A stretch of 10,388 nucleotides of DNA from Chloroflexota bacterium (lineage in GTDB: Bacteria; Chloroflexota; Anaerolineae; Caldilineales; Caldilineaceae). Of this stretch, positions 10,364 to 10,388 are shown piece by piece. The notes beneath the pieces were generated by a model, which was not told the origin of the DNA, ran no database searches, and saw only the letters and a program-made list of their open reading frames with translations. The stretch lies in assembly GCA_003577005.1 (NCBI GenBank), contig QEUW01000279.1, forward strand, positions 1-10,388, written 5' to 3'. Position 1 is the first letter of the stretch, and the number at the start of each line of letters is the position of its first letter. The translations under genes and the position numbers were made by a program.

Positions 10364-10388
10364 ATGACAGAGAAATCACTGTTTACTT
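10364..10388 (+). CDS. Start of an unidentified gene
   Basis: AAGGAGGAG at 10348-10356, 7 nt, then ATG at 10364; the visible product is MTEKSLFT. The ribosome site is near perfect, so a real gene start is likely. Eight codons are too few to name it. An in-frame ATG at 10250 also exists but lacks a comparable ribosome site. Confidence 0.6.

Noticed and set aside
10181..10388. Longer version of the last gene starting at GTG 10181 or ATG 10250
   Set aside because: The frame is open, but neither start has a ribosome site, while AAGGAGGAG precedes ATG 10364. The upstream translation is low in complexity (PKEPKRKEKREK). It remains possible if later sequence shows homology.

Overview
The window looks like a chromosomal segment from a bacterium with moderate-to-high GC content, probably a Chloroflexota member (Anaerolineae/Caldilineae-like). 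This is inferred from gene content, not from a marker gene: a MalT-like TPR regulator with a LuxR-type HTH but no ATPase, a SARP/BTAD regulator, many small orphan proteins, strong AAGGAG ribosome sites, and wide intergenic spaces rich in palindromes. No rRNA, tRNA, CRISPR array, transposase or phage gene was seen.

Layout. (a) 1-82, minus: the first 27 codons of an enolase-superfamily (mandelate racemase/muconate lactonizing type) enzyme, divergent from the rest. (b) 558-3562, plus: two transcriptional regulators in tandem, a TPR-LuxR protein and a SARP. (c) 3589-6603, plus: a cluster of four small or modular cytosolic-looking proteins of unknown function: an 81-aa protein (called here the EFQ/WPG domain), a 142-aa all-beta protein, a 316-aa protein joining an N-terminal helix-hairpin-helix domain to both of those modules, and an 88-93-aa protein. 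(d) 6875-7048, minus: a 57-aa coiled-coil orphan with a structured leader. (e) 7104-7446: a gene-free block with outward-facing terminator hairpins, a candidate ~80-nt small RNA, and four copies of a palindrome CATTCC(C/G)GGAATG. (f) 7466-9886, plus: a row of small enzymes: SAM methyltransferase, DUF4180, Nudix hydrolase, GNAT acetyltransferase. (g) 9887-10388: inverted repeats, a REP-like hairpin, and the first codons of another gene.

The most interesting part is (b)+(c). Upstream of both the 81-aa gene and the 142-aa gene lie direct repeats of TTAAGCGCC type phased at 11 bp, with the last heptamer exactly 8 bp before a -10 hexamer. This is the operator architecture known for Streptomyces SARP activators, and the first array starts 27 bp after the SARP gene itself. 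The third protein fuses the modules of the first two, so the cluster reads as a dedicated SARP-controlled system whose parts act together. Its biochemical job cannot be read from the sequence; none of the proteins has a visible catalytic motif, signal peptide or membrane segment.
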